DNA of 64,000 nt from Bidens hawaiensis (lineage: Eukaryota; Streptophyta; Magnoliopsida; Asterales; Asteraceae): contig JAIQDT010001956.1 in NCBI GenBank assembly GCA_021521415.1, positions 1 to 64,000 on the forward strand. The letters run 5' to 3'. The notes below the pieces were generated by a model. It saw only the letters and a list, made by a program, of their open reading frames with translations. It had not been told where the DNA came from and ran no database searches. This document shows, in pieces, positions 22,999 to 35,129 of the stretch. Within the stretch, counting starts at the first letter, position 1; each line of letters opens with the position of its first letter. Both the position numbers and the translations under genes were made by a program.

Positions 22999-23099
22999 TC
23001 CTGAAGATCCCTTTCCACCATTATAGATTTTTATTTTTGTATAGCTTCTTTTGTATGCGGGTATGTACCCAGCAATCTGTAATATTTGAATTTCGATGG

Positions 23100-23105
23100 A
23101 ATAAA
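23100..23105 (+). terminator. Poly(A) signal of the antisense gene
   Basis: AATAAA lies 102 bp after the stop at 22998, with T-rich sequence around it and a TTTGTAT-type stretch upstream, as in plant 3' ends. Confidence 0.55.
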
Positions 23106-23183
23106 GATTATTTGCCAATTCCTTGCCTTGTTTATTTCACGCATATTTTGTTTTAACTTAGCAATTTCTTTAGTAATTAGATA

Positions 23184-23960
23184 AGTTAACTTTTCAACGT
23201 GGCAGATAATAAGTTAAAGTTTTGCGTCCTCTTTCGTGATTGTGCGGATAAGACCGTCACTTGCACTTAGTAGGGTGGCTAAGCTTTACCTATATCTGAC
23301 CTGCGTGGAAGTTTTCCTCATCTTTTCTTTTGAAATTTTCTAAGTGTTTAGAATAAGTTAACCTTTGAACGTGGTAGATAATAGGCTGAAGTTTTGCTTC
23401 CTCGTTCGTGATTGTGCGGGTAAGACCGTCACTTGCACTTAGGATGGCTAACCTTTACCTACATCTGACCTGCGTGTAGGTTTTCCTCATCGTTCTGTTA
23501 GAAATTTTCTAAGTATTTTGAATAAGTTAACCGTTCGACGCGTGGTTGTCAATAGGTTAGTTCGGTTTCTTCTATCATGATTTGTGCGGTTAGGACCGGC
23601 ACTTTCATTTAGTGGGATCACCAAACTTTACCTATGACTGACCTGCGTGAAGGTTTGTCGTTTTTTGTGTTTATGCGGGTTTTGCCGCCTTCCACAAGCA
23701 ACAATTTCTTTATACTTATTTATGCGGTGAAAGCCGGCATCAGTGTTGAATAAATTAACCGTTCGACGCGCGGTTGTCAATGGGTTCAGTTTCATGATTT
23801 GTGCGGTTAGAACCGGCACTTTCACTTAGTGGGATCACCAAACTTTACCTATGACTGACCTGCGTGAAGGTTTGTCGTTTTTTGTGTTTATGCGGGTTTT
23901 GCCGCCTTCCACAAGTAACGACTTCTTTCCCACTTATGTATGCGGTTATGACTGGCATAT
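23184..23960. repeat. Tandem repeats between the antisense gene and gag
   Basis: Four imperfect units begin near 23184, 23352, 23520 and 23749 at AATAAGTTAACC-like or AATAAATTAACC-like sequence. Units 1-2 are about 168 bp and share CGTGATTGTGCGG, AAGACCGTCACTTGCACTTAG and CTGACCTGCGTG. Units 3-4 are about 228 bp and share CCGTTCGACGCG and GTTTGTCGTTTTTTGTG. They separate two convergent transcription units. Confidence 0.8.
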
Positions 23961-24258
23961 CAGTGTGGAAAGTTCATAAGTATAAATGTAAGATTATCAG
24001 CATCAATGTTCTAAGGAGAATCATTTCCATTAGAAGTGGCTGTGGGCCTTTTCTTTACAAGTTTGGAATTGATCTACATGCAAACTGTGTAATTGAGCTC
24101 CCTTCCATGTTGTTGGGATGGGAGTGCCATCGAGCCGATATGCACCTGGTTCGGGATCTCGTTGTTTACGCAGTACGTAGTCTCCAACATTGAAGCTGCA
24201 ATTTCATTCGTGTTTTCCCCAGCTGGGGTTCTACACGCATCGGCCTGCTCAGCGTTCG

Positions 24259-25673
24259 TTACGCCACGAGATGCGCGAGCGTCCCATCTCTGATAAATGC
24301 TTCGACGATGTCCTTCACGTCTGTGCATTCTTCAGTGTTGTGGCCTTTTGTCCTGTGAAAGTCACAGTATTTGCTCCGATCAGCATTGTGACGATGTCGG
24401 ATTATTGGAGCCTTTGGCCATGGGAGCTCCTCAATGGCGAATATCTCGGTGACGCTTTTGGTGAGTGGCGTCCATCTGGAGTTCTGGTTCGACTGTACGT
24501 TATCCCTTCCGCCTAACCGATGTTGCAAGCCGGATGAGGTGTCAAAGTTTACCCTTGACTGCCAAATGCCTAGCTTCCGCTTTTTGTTTAGTCGGGCGGT
24601 AAGGATGTTGTCTTCTCTTATTTTCTGGGTGTAGAGGTTTGTGCTCTGGGGGAGATCTCAACCCAGTTGCTTTTCCGTTTCCGCAAAGCGTTTAGCTGCT
24701 GTCATGATGGCATCCCATGTGGATGGCATGCCATCTCTACCCGTTAAGGTGCGGATGAGCTCTGGGTCGTTCGCGCCCTGGATGAAAGCAGCGCGAACAA
24801 GATCTTCGCTGATATTACCCAGACTTAGCTTCTTTGAGTTGAAGCGAGTGATGAAGTCTGGCAAAGATTCATCTTTTTCTCGAATGCAATTGAGGATTGT
24901 CCATTGCTCCTCGGTATACTTTCTTTGTTGGCTGAAGTGTTGGCTAAACTTCTGCTGGAAGTCTTCCCAATCGTAGATGTGGTGGACCGGTAGTCGATCG
25001 AACCACGCTCTAGTTGCCCCAACAAGCGTCATTTGGAACATGTAACACCACGTAGGTTCCGTCCAACTACTGACGGTTGCCCCCGCTATGAACCTGTTCA
25101 AATGATCGTCTGGATCAGATATACCATCGTAAGTGCCGATGTTGGACATCTGTTTGGCACTTTTCGGGACGATTGCTTCCGCAATGTCCCTTGCAAATTT
25201 GGACGTTCCCGCCTTTGCAACAGTTGGTGTAAATATTTTGGAGAAGTCACGTGGGTTTCCACCCGCGTTTTTTGGTTTGAAGGTTTCTCCAAAATGCCTT
25301 CTCGGTTGGGAGTCCGTTTCCTTACGCTTCCCTTTCGCCCTATGACGAGGGCTTGCGTCACTATCGGATTCCTCCGAATCATCGTCCAAGTACTCTCCGA
25401 ATTCCTCAGGCTGTTGGAGTGAACGTAAGCGTTCATCCAACTCAGCTTGGAATTCTTTTTGACGTGCTTCCGCCCACGCTTTAACTTCATCGAGTGTTTG
25501 GCGAGGGAGCCTCGTTCTTTGTCTCTCTAACTGGGTATCGGTGAATCCTAGTAAGAGATTATTTACTGCACTTGCCCCAGCTTGGGTAACTGGGGTAGTG
25601 TTCGTAAAAACTGTGTAGTCGCCGGTATTCCCCCCAGTAGATGGGTTGTGGTTACCGGAGTTTCTTTAACCAT
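24259..25673 (-). pseudogene. Tat/Athila-type gag of the gag-only element, damaged
   Basis: The minus-strand frame runs from about 25665 to 24259. It contains an Arg/Lys-rich linker, the conserved gag core (NIGTYDGISDPDDHLNRF, WCYMFQMTLVGATRAWFD, FSQHFSQQRKYTEEQ, DESLPDFITRFN, AAFIQGANDPELIRTL) and a C-terminal Cys/His motif (YCDFHRTKGHNTEEC). TGA at 24658-24660 interrupts an otherwise open frame. The best ATG start (near 25673, MVKETP) is in another frame, and a shift at the C6 run 25630-25635 would be needed to join them. Gag forms the virus-like particle and is the only retrotransposition protein encoded here. Confidence 0.8.
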
Positions 25674-25724
25674 CTTTCCAGAAGTTTGAAAAAACTGAAA
25701 AGAAATGAAGTTCTAGCTTTTATG

Positions 25725-25739
25725 CACGGATGGCGCCAA
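25725..25739 (-). other. Primer-binding site of the gag-only element
   Basis: On the minus strand TTGGCGCCATCCGTG follows the 5' LTR end directly. TGGCGCC is the start of the tRNA-Asp-type PBS common in Tat/Athila elements; the remainder differs from the canonical form I know. Confidence 0.65.
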
Positions 25740-26715
25740 TGCAGAAACACTAATTGACCCCGGGCAGATTACGGATAATCTGGGGGTTAAATAGATGTTT
25801 CCCACGAGGGGTTAGACCCGGCAAAGATGGTTCTTCTGATAACCTGCAAAACAGACACCGTGAGCTCGTCACTGAGAAGGGGGGGTACCTCCTTGTGACC
25901 ACCCTCCGGCGTGAGAATCAGACTAGATTGCTCTTGAATATAAGTGTATATTAAGAGATTGCTAGAGCAGATATCAGGTATACGATATAAGATACAAGAT
26001 AAGATGAGATGATCATACCATTTGGGGTATTTATAGCCGAAGGTAGGTTTCCAAGAAGGTGTAGCCGGCTGAATAGTATTCCTGTTCTACCAACTGTGGC
26101 CTACGCACGTGCCATGCTGGTAGTTGGTGGGTAGGCAGCGGCCGACAGTGACCAGGCCTGCTGTGTACTATTCCTTTTCCACCAACTGCAGGCTATGCAC
26201 GTGGTATGACAGGAGTTGGTGAGTAGGCAGTGGCTAATAGTGACCTACAGTACAAGAGCATGCTGCTCGCCATACTGTTGTCAATGAGCTGTCGTATCTC
26301 TGGTCAGATCTTTTGCCCATACCTCGTCAGGTACAGTACAAAAGATCCTCCAGTATCGTACGGACTGGCTCATTTGGGCGGGAGTATTCCCCCTCCTGCC
26401 TTTGTGCGGGATTGTTCCCGGCTTTGCTCATTCCTTCAGGTGACTACTGAATTATTGAGAGCTAAGTGCCTTGTGCGTGTAGCCTTGCTGCGCGGGTGGC
26501 CTTCCCTGATGTCTTGTATCCGCAGCTGCGGGAACAGGCGGAGTACTTCACCATTGGGAGGCATTTTCTGCGGGAACAGCTTGCGTACTGCGCGTAAGGA
26601 CGTCACGTCTCTGAGCATGGTGGGTCCTGCGGATCCAGTTGGTTTCTGCGCAGACGTCTCTCTTCAATGTGAGTCCTGCGGGTCCAACTGGGCTCTGCTG
26701 GGACCTATCTCTTCA
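25740..26715 (-). mobile_element. 5' LTR of the gag-only element
   Basis: 976 bp, near-identical to 17843-18819. On the minus strand it starts TGAAGAGATAGGTCCC and ends GTGTTTCTGCA next to the PBS. Confidence 0.9.
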
Positions 26716-27688
26716 ATATAGGAATCCAACAAAATTGACACATACATTTCAGATGAGGGACGTGAATGTCTATACACACACACAAACACACTAAAAGAGT
26801 GTCCGCCCGATGCAACAGGAAACACATACTTTTATAATCATGTAATAATATGTGGGTGTTCATTATTCCGTTTGAAACTGTAAGACCGTTCACCAGTTTG
26901 GTTTCCCAATTGAACCGGAGCTGACCGTACATATTGAAATGTAAATTATTTACTTATTTAGTATCAGATATGCTTTTATAATATATATTAGACATAGTTA
27001 AACAAAGTTTTATTTAATACAACCAAACTCGTATATTACAACTTTAATTTAGCCTAATATCTCGTATGTTTTTTTATAGTCTTTGTTCTTGTTATGATTT
27101 CGTCTTCTATTTATTCTAATAAGGTTTATCATTTATGTGACCAAAGTTATCTTTGTTCATACTATGATTCTCTTAATAATGTATTAGTTGGTGCTTAGTT
27201 TGAAGTGAAAGTATATGCAAATTAATAATTCTTATTTTAACTTTTAAACTCAATTTTTTTATTAAAGTACAAACTATATCAGAACCTAATTGTTGGTGAT
27301 GGTTTGGCTTAGTTGGATTTTAATTCTAAACAGTTTAGTTTCGATTTTCGACGACAAAAAAACGTGTAAAGTTGGCTCATGGTTTAATTTAAAATCATCA
27401 AAACTGAACCGCAAACACTTTTGCATAATTTTTTTTTACTTCAAAAACTATAGCAATATCATACTCAAATTAAAGATAATAAAATGCTCGTTTTTATGAT
27501 GACATTTATTTTAAAAAATATTAACGTATGAAAAAGTTATGACCATTTAAAAATCATGAGGATAGTTGGGTTAAAAGTGAAAATAAAATAATATATTAAA
27601 AGATTAAATATCAATGTTGTAACTTTAGAGATGGAAATTGTAATTATTTTGAAAAAAATTTAAATGCAAGTGAGATTTAATTTAACAA
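26716..27688. other. AT-rich intergenic DNA
   Basis: No gene is visible. At 27440-27530 it shares CTATAGCAATA, AAAATGCTC and ACGTATGAAAAAGTTA with the minus strand of 34400-34520, so part of it is an old dispersed repeat. Confidence 0.5.
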
Positions 27689-27716
27689 CTAGGTTACTAA
27701 CCCGTGTAGTACACGG
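27689..27716 (-). mobile_element. Helitron-like 3' terminus (minus strand)
   Basis: On the minus strand a hairpin CCGTGT-ACT-ACACGG (27716-27702) is followed by nine bases and CTAG, then T. This matches the Helitron 3' signature (short GC hairpin, then CTRR, insertion next to T). The body would extend to higher coordinates; I could not place its 5' end. Confidence 0.5.
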
Positions 27717-29478
27717 ATGGAAATTAGGAAATTCGTCACGTAAAGAAATTTGATTCTATATTTAAATATTATATTATTTATTTTTTTTAACCATTATAAA
27801 ATGTTTTTCTTTAGCTTCATATAAGATATTTTTTTTCTATCTAATTAAATAAAGTTTTACATGTAATTAACATAAAAATAAATTTAGATTGGGCCAAAGA
27901 TAAAATTAATAAACGTTTGGAATATTAATAAACTTTTGATGAATCCCGTAAACAAATTAGAATCTTGAACTATTCATATAAATTGGAATCACAAAACTGT
28001 TTGGAATTTTAAAAAAACATTTTGAAGTAAACTAAGCATTCATGTCATGTGATTTCATATCCATTCACATGTTCCGCTTCCACTAAGGCTAAGCAATAAA
28101 AATCAAGTTGGTTTCATTTTCACGTAGGAACACATAATGTCGAAAGATACATTGTATTATCATGTATGCTTGGATTCTATTGCTCTGTTTAATTCATTAT
28201 GAATGAATAAAATGTTAGTTATAAGACAAAAAGTTAAAACAAATAGTAATCTGGTTTTGAAAAATAGTCAAAGAATGATAAATTACCCTCTCATCTATTA
28301 GTATCGTCTATATTGATCAGTCTTCGTTTGGTTTGCTTTTGTCCTTCAAATGTCACATCTTTATAATATGAACTTTCAAAACACAATACTCTTTTCGGAC
28401 ATTGTGACCATTCAACATGATAATCTTGAGTTGTTTCATTAGCTTGTTTTAAAATGATAAAGTAGACCTTAAATGCACTAATATAAAATAAAATTATAGA
28501 CCTTGAATGCTAATAAAAAGAATGAGTTGCAGAGAATTGGTGTGAAAAATGAAAAAATTAGTGATGTGTTATACAATTGAAGTAAATGTTTAATTACTTT
28601 TGAAAATGAAATTATTAAAAATTATATTTACTATAATTATAATATTGTATAACTAAATAAAATTTAATTCTCTATGAAAATGTTAAAATTTAAAAATATA
28701 CTTATATTGTTTCCAAATAACAGATAATGAATATCATATGTGTTTCTAAACTTTTATAAAAGTATTGACTGGCCAGTATATGGTAAACCCAAATAATTTT
28801 TAAACCGGGTTATAACATCTCATTTTTATTGAACTCTTTTAATCAAATACTAAGTATATTATTAACTTTTGTAAAATAAATAAATTAAAATTCAAAAGGT
28901 ATATAAATATTACAAACGAATAATGTAAAACCCCGAAATATGAGGGATAAAACGATCTTCAATAACTAACAAAGGCATAACAAAAAATAACCCTAATTAG
29001 AAAAGTAACGTAAATAACCTTTTGAAATTGAATACAATAATAATAATAATATATCATAAAAATATTAAAAAATTAACGAAAAAACAAAATTAATAAATAA
29101 CTATGAATCTTTAATAGTTAGCAAAAGCCAACCTTCAATATAGAACAAAAGCCAATCAATTTTAGGTATACATAGATTATGGGCAATAATACAACTTACT
29201 TATTGAATTCGATATGAAATTAGCATAATAAGAAAAAGACGCACGGAAAAAAAAGGATTCAAAATTAGTGCGCAGTTAATGTGTTGCTGAAGCTAAGAAA
29301 TTGCACATTGGAATCGTTGATTGAAATGTAAGGTTTTACAATTATGAAGATAGAGGAAGACTTTCAATCCATCATGACATTCGCTCCGTCTTCTCCTTGT
29401 TTCAATCCACACCAGCAATAAGGTGGGTGTGAGTAAGGTCTCACAGGAAGAGGAAAGAGGGAAATGTTAAGAAAAGTT
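27717..29478. other. AT-rich DNA, probably the body of a Helitron-like element
   Basis: There is no open frame over about 60 codons with family resemblance, and nothing else is recognised. The sequence is strongly AT-rich. Confidence 0.4.
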
Positions 29479-29663
29479 GTTATGACCCGTGGGCTATCCG
29501 GGTTTCATTAGAAGCCCCATACCCGTCAAAGCGGGTCAAACGCATGAAAATACTCCATTTACAAATGAAGCAATCTGGTATCTTGAGAGGGGGTGGAGAA
29601 CGACCAGATCATGGACGTAGGATTTTAAAGGGTTCGTATTACAGGGTTATTTTATATTACTCG

Positions 29664-29702
<39 letters not shown>

Positions 29703-30151
29703 TGATTTTAATGTTATATATTGTAATGAAGTTAATAATTATATACTTAGGATTTAATGATGAAAATGGTTTCACAAATAAATTAGATGTTATAACTCGG
29801 TTTAAAAGTTATATGAGTTTAATGAGACCCATGACCTGCTTCTTTTCTTCTAATATAAAATTGTTTCTTAGTTATAAATCATATATATATATTTTTAAAA
29901 TCATGTATTAATTTTAGTATATCCCTATTTTATAGGAATTTTATAGCAAATATTTGGTGAAATTAATTTTTAATTTAATGAGATGTTATAACCCGTTTAA
30001 AGACTGTCTGGTTTTGGTAAGACCCATACCCGTGAATTCGAGTCAAATGCATGAGAAACCTCTTTTTAAAAATCAAGCAATATGGTGACTTTCATAAAAG
30101 GGGGAAGCGACCACATCACGACACGTATGATTTTTGAGCTTTCGTTTATAT
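29479..30151 (+). repeat. Repeat block copy A
   Basis: This block is built of diverged sub-units starting GTTATGACCC, GTTATAACTC and GTTATAACCC (29479, about 29790, 29985). It returns as copy B at 31593-32018 plus 36875-37018. Copy A preserves the pre-insertion sequence GACTGTCTGGTTTTGG (30003 onwards), which defines the LTR insertion at 32019. A (TA)n tract lies at about 29670-29699. Confidence 0.7.
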
Positions 30152-30544
30152 TAGAGGTGGCAACTGAGTTGGGTTGGGTCGAAACGGGTTAGTGTTGAAA
30201 CTGGTTAGAGTCGAAACGGGTTATGGTCGAAACGGGTCACTTAAAAAAATGGTTGTTTTGGTTCGTGTCGGAACGGGCTAGGGTCAACAGGTTCTGGTTA
30301 GAACGGGTCAAAACGAGTTTCGGGTCAGTTTTTTTTTGACCAACGAATCAACGCGTTTTCAACACGTTACAGCTCATTTTAACAGCAAAAACTCGTTTAA
30401 TCGATTTTTTTCCGTTCGTTTCAGCACTTAACAGCTCGTTTAAGCGATTTTGCAGTTCGTTTCAGCGCCTAACAGCTCGTTTAAGCGATTTTGCAGTTCG
30501 TTTATCAAGACCCGAACCAACAACCTGAACACTCGTTAAAACCC
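30152..30544 (+). mobile_element. hAT-like element, 3'-truncated copy
   Basis: It starts TAGAGGTGGCAACTGAG directly after GTTTATAT, the same start and target site as the complete copy at 37019. It contains GGGTCGAAACGGGTTA-type repeats and the CAGCTCGTTTAAGCG minisatellite, and stops around 30540 where LTR-related sequence begins. Confidence 0.6.
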
Positions 30545-31592
30545 ATTTTAGTATCTATATTATAAAGGGATTTGCATTCTTGCAATTTTACCCACCTTAT
30601 TACTTAACATAGGTTGAGTAAATATTAAGATTAGATACTTTAACCCGGTTTCGAGCAAACTTATATTTTTAAAGGACTATTGTTATAAATTCCTAATTAT
30701 TTACATTTTAAACCTTAAACTTAATTGTTTACATTTCTCATCATTTATTTTATTTAAAGACTTCCAAGACAACTTTTCTAATATAAGACTTTTTCCTTTA
30801 GGCTTTGTTCGTTAAACCCATCGTTTCGGTTAAACTCCAAATCATCAATCTTTCAAGTTTGTTACTTGAACGTGAGTACTTTCATACCCCATTTTCCGTC
30901 TTTCATTTTGGGGGTGATATTGCATACTTATTTCAAACTAAATGCTTTATACTTGAGTCTTGAACCACAAATGTTATTGTACTTTACTTAAATAAATGCT
31001 CGATTTGGTGTTCTATGCTCACATGCTTATATGCTAATGTGTTTACCGCTTTTGGAGGGTTGATTCATAAATCAGTGAACTATCTGGTATTCTCTTATAG
31101 CACGGTGTCGTTAATGTATTCTTATTAACGATCTCATTCATAAATCCGTGAACTATCTGGTATTCTCTTATAGCACGGTGTCACTAATGTATTCTTATTA
31201 GTGATCTCATATTATCCAAATATTGCTATTATTCATTGTTTCGTATACAAGTTGTGGAAATTTCATATTATATACATATTGTTCAAAACTATGAATTGCT
31301 TACCAACCTTTGTGTTGATAAACTTTATTTTATGCAATGTTAAAGGTTTGACTTTTGGTTGACTCGAGATTGTGGAAAAACGCTATCAAGACCTTTAGGA
31401 TATTAGCAAAATGAACAATATATTATTTGCTCTATTTTGTTATGATTGTCGTATGAATATTGTTATGTGACATTATGAATTTGTAAAATTAAATAAGCTG
31501 ATTTAATATTAAACACTTTAATAGTGTCTTGTGTATTTGTTCAATCACGTTGCACCCCGGCATGTTCCGCCGTCTTTGGTCGGGGTGTGACA
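30545..31592 (+). mobile_element. Truncated LTR of the element-2 family
   Basis: It ends TTTGGTCGGGGTGTGACA like LTR 2. It shares CGTGAGTACTTTCATACCCC, ATAAATGCTCGATTTGGTGT and AATTGCTTACCAACC with it. The 5' half of the LTR is absent. It has two near-identical 72-bp hairpin units at 31065-31205. Confidence 0.65.
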
Positions 31593-32018
31593 CCCGTCAA
31601 AGCGGTTCAAACGCATAAAAAGACTCCATTTACAAATGAAGCAATCTGGTGGCTTGAGAGGGGGCATGGAATGACCAAAGCGCGACACAAATGAAGCAAT
31701 CTGATTTTAATGTTATATATTGTAATGAAGTTAATAATTATATACTTACGATTTGATGATGAAAATGGTTTCACAAATAAATTAAATGTTATAACTCGGT
31801 TTAAAAGTTATATAAGTTTGGTGAGACCTATGACCCGCTTCTTTTCTTTTAATATAAAATTGTTTCTTAGTTATAAATCATATACATATATTTTTTTAAA
31901 AAAAATCAAGTATTAATTTTTAGTATATCCTTATTTTCTAGGAATTTTATAGCAAATATTTGGTGAGATTAATTTTTAATTTAATGAGATGCTATAACCC
32001 GTTTAAGGACTGTCTGGG
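31593..32018 (+). repeat. Repeat block copy B, left part
   Basis: It matches 29524-30012 (CCCGTCAAAGCGG, TACAAATGAAGCAATCTGG, TTATATATTGTAATGAAG), with an internal deletion of sequence around 29640-29700. It continues at 36875 after the solo LTR. Confidence 0.7.
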
Positions 32019-34134
32019 TGTGACATTCGTCAAATTTGAGTCTTGAGTGGTACTCGTTTTATAAACTTTTATTATGTAAGCCCGACTTAACACTCAAAAA
32101 CCTTATTTAATTATTATATAATATCATTTTAGACCTCGACCTTAAATAAATCGATGTTGGTCATAGTATAGTGTTGTTAAGAAAAATTTAGAGGGGTTCA
32201 AACTGAGTTTTGTAAAGTTATTAGAAGCTTGGAAACATTTAAACTCGTTTTAAACCATTATTAGAACTTGAGGGGCCAAAGGGGGTAACATTTATACCCA
32301 CATATAAAAAGAACAAACCCTAACCCTAAACCCATTTAAAGCATTCAGCCACCACCCCCTTTCTCTCTCGCAATTCCGGCGACTGGAATCGGCTCCGGCT
32401 AGCCCGATTTTCCAGCCACCTCACTCCCACCACCTCCGGCCATCACCTTCCACTACATCACCACACCCTAGCCCTGCTCCGGCAGCCCCCCTCTTCCTAT
32501 GCTCGTTTTCCGGCAAGTAAACCACCACCGAACCCCCACCATCCTCCCTTCCCCTTTGTTTCGCTTTTCTGGCGCCGGAATTACGGCCGCCGTGGCCTCT
32601 CAGCCGCCTCTTTCTCTCTCTTCGTCTCTCTCATCCTCTCCGGCTCACTCTCTCTCCTCGACACTCTCTATCTCCCTCGGTTCTCTCTCTCTCACCGTCC
32701 CTCTCTCTCTCTCTTTCTCGCGTCGTCTCTCTCTCTCCCTCTCCCTCCGGTTGCGGTTCCCGTCTCCGGCAGGTGCGACTCGTTTCATTCCCGGTATCGA
32801 GCCACGACTCGTGAACACGAAAATGGTATATAATTTGGGTGTTGGTGTTATTAAATTTCATATATCGATTATCGGATTTAAGTTCGTTAATAACCGGTTT
32901 TATATATTTGGTTATATACGTTGAAACGAGTTGGTTTGGTATGGAATTGGTTTGATTTGGGGAAAAGATGAGTAGTCGGGTAATAGATATATTAAGTTCT
33001 TATGGGTTTAATTAACAATCGTCATCTTGTTTTCGTTTTGGTTTGCACGTTAATTATTAAACTAGAGGTCTCAGGTTCGAGTCTCATCCTAGAGCGGTTT
33101 TAATATTATTTTTGTACTTAACAAATTCCGGTTGCTATTAGTGTTAATATCAATACATAAAGATTATTATTAGTATTATTACATATAACATACTATTATA
33201 TTTATTAATTGAAAATAATAATAATAATAATATTACTATTATAAATATTAAAGTTGTTATTAATATTATTAAAGATCATATTATTATTATTTAGTAAAAT
33301 CATATTTTTATCATTTATTATTAACAATAATATTATTATATTTATTTTATGAATTCGTTTAGAAATCAAACCGACATCGAGTATGGTATCATTATTTACT
33401 ATCAATATTATTTATTATTATTATTATTATTTTTATCAACAACATTCTAATTAACACTAAGATCTTTATTTTTTAACTATTATTATTAGTATTATTAATA
33501 ATAATTAAAGTTATTATTTTATCGTCATTGTCTTACATATCTCTCTCTATATATATAGGGAAGGTTTCCTTTAAAAACTTCATATTTTTTAAGAACTTTA
33601 AGAACTCATCACAACCAATCATTTAATTTGTTTTCTTTTCTTGTTTGTTTTTTAATAGAAAGGGTATTTTGGTAAAAGGTAACCATTTAGGGTAGTTATA
33701 CCAAGTCGTTTTTAGTTTCCATAATTTTCTCCTTGTGTTATTATTATTTTAGTTTCAAAACTCTTACCTTTTTATTCATAAATCGATTTTATATGATTTT
33801 TTTTACCGGAATCTAGTTAATGACCGCTGACTTTTTTCAATTAAATTGTCATGTGTGCCATTCTGAAACAAACTAAAGTTATTTAGTGACATTTTATACA
33901 ATTTTCATTAGAAGTTCATCAAAACGAAATTCTTTAACACCATAATTTCATCTAGTAAAATGCATATATGTAATTCTTTTAATTTTGTAGATTGAAAAAT
34001 AACATCAAGGAAAATGCATATATGTAAATTTTCAATTATGTATATTTTTGTTTAATATACATATATGTAATTTGTAGCATCTTACTTTGTTTTACATATG
34101 TGTAACATTGTTTTTTACATGAGTATAAGTTAAA

Positions 34135-35129
34135 TCTATACTATATATAATGTATGAAACATGGGCAAATTAAGACACATACATTTTAAGTAATTCACAA
34201 CTTGTAAAGCTTAAGGTATATCTTCTATAGCATGTAAGATAGGGACAAACTTGTCCATTAGAAAATATACATGAAAAAAGTTATAACATTGCCCCCTCAT
34301 CTTTACTTAACTTGTGTATGTTTTAAAATTTATTACAACTTTGAACCTTCATCTTTAACTATGTATTCTTTTTTAGTTTAATTGTAACCAACTTCCCACC
34401 AACGATTTTCCAACGGCCGTAACTTTTTCATACGTTAATACATTTTTTAAAAAATTACACCATAAAAATGAGCATTTTATTGTTTTTAATTTTGGGTATG
34501 GTATTGCTATAGTTTTTTTCAATTAAAAAAATTAACATGTTACATATAGGCGTTCACAATTCAGTTTTAAACGGTTTCTAAGTTAAATAGTGAGCTAAAC
34601 CGTTGGTTGGATTTTTTTTCATTGAAAACGAAAACTAAAGCGTCGAAAATTTAAACTGGATCGTTACTAATGGTTTGGTTTCACGCATTGAGTTTCAATA
34701 ATAAGTTTACAGTCCGGTCCGGTTTTATATTGCCTATTTTTGGTATAAACCGTAATCGAACTGTTTTCTATGGTTTGAACATTCAGATCCCATCATCCCG
34801 AACGGCACAAGAGTGGATCTGATACCACATGTAACATCCCAGCCTCTCGTACCACCAATATTGTCCGCTCTGCCCACGAAGAGCTCACGGATTTGTTTTT
34901 GGTTGCCCAAAACGCGTTGGTGATTGAAGAGACAGAACATTTACTTATGAACCAAGGATCTCTCTTTTCCACGGCCGATGTGGAATAGCCTAAGAGTGGG
35001 ACAATGTTGTGTTTGCCAAGGGTGTTACATAAACGTTTTCAAGATCTTAAACGAACTTTGAACATCTGTAATTGTTACATGATTACTAGGATTTTGGTTT
35101 CCCGCAGCATCGCGCGGGCACCCGTCTAG
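34135..35129 (+). mobile_element. Helitron-like non-autonomous element
   Basis: The 3' end has a hairpin CCCGC...GCGGG (35101-35118), seven bases, then CTAG (35126-35129) and T, as in Helitrons. A candidate 5' end TCTATACTATATATAATG lies at 34135, preceded by A. The 3' end is better supported than the 5' end. It has no coding capacity. Confidence 0.5.
34830..35029 (-). mobile_element. TRIM-like short LTR with methionine-type primer site
   Basis: On the minus strand this 200-bp unit starts TGTAACACCCTTGGC and ends GGGATGTTACA. It is followed, after two bases, by TGGTATCAGATCC, close to the tRNA-iMet PBS (TGGTATCAGAGCC). Internal ...CCACATCGGCCGTGG is common in plant LTRs. Only one LTR is seen. 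I find no 5S-like region, so it is not clearly Cassandra. Confidence 0.6.

Larger units (their letters stand above)
17843..26715 (-). mobile_element. Complete non-autonomous gag-only LTR retrotransposon with an antisense gene
   Basis: This 8.87-kb element has direct LTRs at 17843-18819 and 25740-26715, a PBS next to the right LTR and a PPT next to the left LTR, so it is oriented on the minus strand. Between them lie a Tat/Athila-type gag (24259-25673, minus) and a five-exon gene on the plus strand (19862-22998). I find no protease, RT, RNase H or integrase in any frame, so it must use proteins supplied in trans. The architecture fits what have been called TR-GAG elements, combined with the additional ORFs known from the Tat lineage. 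About 13 differences between the LTRs are visible by eye, so the insertion is young. Flanking pentamers (ACGTA left, ATATA right) match at only three of five positions. Confidence 0.85.

Noticed and set aside
17838..26720. Perfect 5-bp target-site duplication of the gag-only element
   Set aside because: The flanks read ACGTA and ATATA, three of five matches, so it is not claimed.
34734..34940. 68-codon minus-strand frame, repeated at 53172-53378
   Set aside because: It spans the TRIM-like LTR and its primer-binding region; it is non-coding and appears twice only because of the duplication.
34830..35029. Cassandra-type TRIM with 5S rRNA promoter
   Set aside because: The primer site fits, but I could not find the 5S-like internal boxes.
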